A stretch of 7,735 bases of DNA from an uncultured Eubacteriales bacterium (GTDB lineage: Bacteria > Bacillota_A > Clostridia > Christensenellales > Aristaeellaceae): NCBI GenBank assembly GCA_900321945.1, contig ONXY01000242.1, positions 1 through 7,735 on the forward strand, in the 5' to 3' direction. The position numbers and the translations under genes were made by a program. Below the pieces are notes generated by a model. The model did no database searches and was not told the DNA's origin. It saw only the letters and a list, made by a program, of their open reading frames with translations. This document shows, piece by piece, positions 6,018 through 7,735 of this stretch. Each line of letters begins with the position of its first letter. The stretch's first letter is position 1.

Positions 6018-7124
6018 ATGGATCAGAAAACGGAAAGGCTGCTGGACTGGTACGACCGGAACGCGAGAAGCATGCCCTGGCGCGGCGAGAGGGATCCCTA
6101 CCGGATCTGGGTGAGCGAGATCATGCTGCAGCAGACCCGGGTAGAGACCGTGACGGGATACTACGACCGGTTCCTGAGGACTTTTCCGACGCTGCGCTCG
6201 CTGGCGGAAGCGGCGGAGGAGGACGTGCTGAAACAGTGGGAAGGCCTCGGATACTACTCCCGGGCCCGGAACCTGCGCTCAGGCGCGGAACAGGTTCTGC
6301 GGGAATACGGAGGAAGAATACCATCCGATCCCGCGGAACTGCGCAGAATCCGCGGGATCGGGGCCTATACGGCCGCCGCCGTCGCTTCCATCGCCTTCGG
6401 GGTCCGGGCCGCCGCGGTGGACGGAAACGTGGTCAGGGTGATCAGCCGGCTGTACGGCGTGGAGGAGGACGTCACGGAACGGGAGATCCGCAGGCGCGTG
6501 GAGCGCCTGGCGGACGGACTGACGCCGCCGGAACGGCCGGGGGATCACAATCAGGCCATGATGGATCTCGGAGCCACGGTGTGCGTTCCGGGAACGCCGG
6601 ACTGCGGCGCCTGTCCCCTGAGAGGACTCTGCGAGGCGGAGAGAAACGGAAACGCTCCGGAGCTGCCCCGCGCGTCCCGGGCCAAACCGCCCCGGGAGAT
6701 CCTTTTCGACCTCTTTCTGCTTTATTCCGGGAACCGGGTACTGATGCGGCGGCGGACGGAGAAGCTGCTGGAGGGGATGTGGTGCTTTCCGATGGCGGAA
6801 GGGCGGAAAACCCCGGAGGAAAGAGCCGGGGAAATCCGGAAGAAATGGGGATGGCAGCCGGAGAGGACGCGCTTCCGCGGAGAGGCGAAGCATATTTTCA
6901 CCCATCAGATCTGGCGGATGGCCCTGTACGAGGCGGAGGTTCCGCCGGGAACCGAGGCGCCGGCAGGCTATGAATGGATCCCGCTGAACGGACTCGGCGC
7001 CGTTCCGCTTCCGGCGGCCGTAAAGGCCGCGGCGGAGCTTGCGCGGAAACGGGCGGAAGCCGGAGAAACCATCCAATCCGGAGAAATATCGAGAAATTAT
7101 GAGAAAACAAGAGATATTCGATGA
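6018..7124 (+). CDS. mutY: A/G-specific adenine DNA glycosylase MutY
   Basis: MutY removes adenine mispaired with 8-oxoguanine and so prevents G:C to T:A mutation. The 368-residue protein is complete and of normal length. The helix-hairpin-helix glycosylase domain spans about 5-215: catalytic Glu34 lies in WVSEIMLQQTRVETV, the HhH loop is IRGIGAYTAAAV (111-122), and Asp135 lies in VDGNVVRV; the Glu-Asp spacing of 101 equals that of E. coli E37 and D138. The 4Fe-4S loop is C189-x6-C196-x2-C199-x5-C205. The NUDIX-like domain that recognises 8-oxoguanine follows at about 228-340, with FTHQIW (294-299) matching the usual FSH motif. The last 20 or so residues (GETIQSGEISRNYEKTRDIR) are AT-rich in DNA and appear to be a non-conserved tail running into the groES upstream region. 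AAAGGA precedes the ATG by 7 bases. No clear promoter or downstream terminator is seen. Confidence 0.96.
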   Translation: MDQKTERLLDWYDRNARSMPWRGERDPYRIWVSEIMLQQTRVETVTGYYDRFLRTFPTLRSLAEAAEEDVLKQWEGLGYYSRARNLRSGAEQVLREYGGRIPSDPAELRRIRGIGAYTAAAVASIAFGVRAAAVDGNVVRVISRLYGVEEDVTEREIRRRVERLADGLTPPERPGDHNQAMMDLGATVCVPGTPDCGACPLRGLCEAERNGNAPELPRASRAKPPREILFDLFLLYSGNRVLMRRRTEKLLEGMWCFPMAEGRKTPEERAGEIRKKWGWQPERTRFRGEAKHIFTHQIWRMALYEAEVPPGTEAPAGYEWIPLNGLGAVPLPAAVKAAAELARKRAEAGETIQSGEISRNYEKTRDIR

Positions 7125-7157
7125 AATAGTAAAGAAAAACCGAAAATTACGGATTTC
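7081..7157 (+). other. Helically phased AT tracts upstream of the groESL promoter (possible curved DNA)
   Basis: From 7081 onward short A or A/T tracts recur about every 10 bases (AAAT at 7084, AAATT at 7094, AAAA at 7104, ATATT at 7114, AAAT at 7124, AAAAA at 7135, AAAATT at 7143, ATTT at 7153), in an otherwise GC-rich window. The first four decamers each begin GAGA. Such phasing is typical of intrinsic DNA curvature. The region overlaps the 3' end of mutY and ends just before the groESL -35 box. Any effect on transcription is inference. Confidence 0.55.
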
Positions 7158-7163
7158 CACAGC

Positions 7164-7192
7164 TTGCGTTATCGTATGAAAAGCATTATATT
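7164..7192 (+). promoter_or_regulatory. Vegetative-type promoter of groESL
   Basis: TTGCGT (7164-7169) and TATATT (7187-7192) are separated by 17 bases. The expected start, near 7199, places the CIRCE operator immediately downstream, the classical arrangement for HrcA-repressed promoters read by the housekeeping sigma factor. Confidence 0.8.
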
Positions 7193-7203
7193 ATCCACGG
7201 TTG

Positions 7204-7552
<349 letters not shown>

Positions 7553-7564
7553 CGAAAAGACTGA

Positions 7565-7735
<171 letters not shown>

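Noticed and set aside
4811..6019. A 402-codon open frame on the - strand opposite the SPFH gene
   Set aside because: Its repeats (RAAFRTELRAGG-type) are merely the antisense of the zinc-ribbon and Ala/Gly codons; no family signature or start signal is seen.
7125..7203. Terminator for mutY in the mutY-groES gap
   Set aside because: I looked for a GC-rich stem with a T tract and found none; the CIRCE inverted repeat is an operator and lacks a following T run.

Overview
This window is a stretch of ordinary chromosome from a GC-rich Gram-positive bacterium, most likely a member of the Clostridia (perhaps a gut-type, Christensenellales-like lineage; this taxonomic guess is inference). Supporting signs are a perfect CIRCE operator before groESL, a VanW-domain protein with SH3-like repeats, a lipoprotein-type S41 processing protease, a CdaR/PucR-type regulator, a YesN-like protein, strong AGGAGG-type ribosome binding sites and GNRA-loop intrinsic terminators. 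I see no IS element, phage gene, CRISPR array, tRNA or rRNA. Every gene lies on the + strand, coding density is high, and no gene-free stretch exceeds about 200 bases.

Layout. (1) 1-467: the 3' end of a sugar-type ABC transporter ATPase (UgpC/MsmK/MalK family), closed by a perfect hairpin terminator. (2) 516-3868: tandem extended -10 promoters drive a probable three-gene operon: a short CdaR/PucR-like regulator, an S41 (Ctp-type) lipoprotein protease with a PDZ domain, and a secreted SH3-VanW protein joined to the protease gene by a 4-base GTGA overlap. A terminator with a T6 tract ends it. (3) 3905-4786: a well-formed promoter and a leader hairpin precede a 265-residue YesN-like protein with a degenerate receiver domain and no DNA-binding domain. 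(4) 4847-6003: an SPFH-domain protein with two C-terminal zinc ribbons, then a strong terminator hairpin that also forms the mutY leader. (5) 6018-7124: mutY, an adenine DNA glycosylase with all expected catalytic and iron-sulfur residues. (6) 7081-7735: a helically phased AT-tract region, a groESL promoter, a perfect CIRCE element, groES, and the first 48 codons of groEL.

How the parts fit. The regulator-protease-VanW operon looks like a cell-envelope module: two exported proteins encoded behind a small regulator that may control its own operon. The SPFH-zinc ribbon protein is probably also linked to the membrane, by analogy with YdjI-type proteins. groESL is under HrcA/CIRCE heat-shock control. 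The points most worth a second look are the YesN-like protein stripped of phosphoacceptor and DNA-binding parts, the duplicated promoter unit at 516-590, the 10-base phased A-tracts upstream of groES that run into the mutY 3' end, and the hairpin squeezed against the mutY start. No wholly new system is evident.
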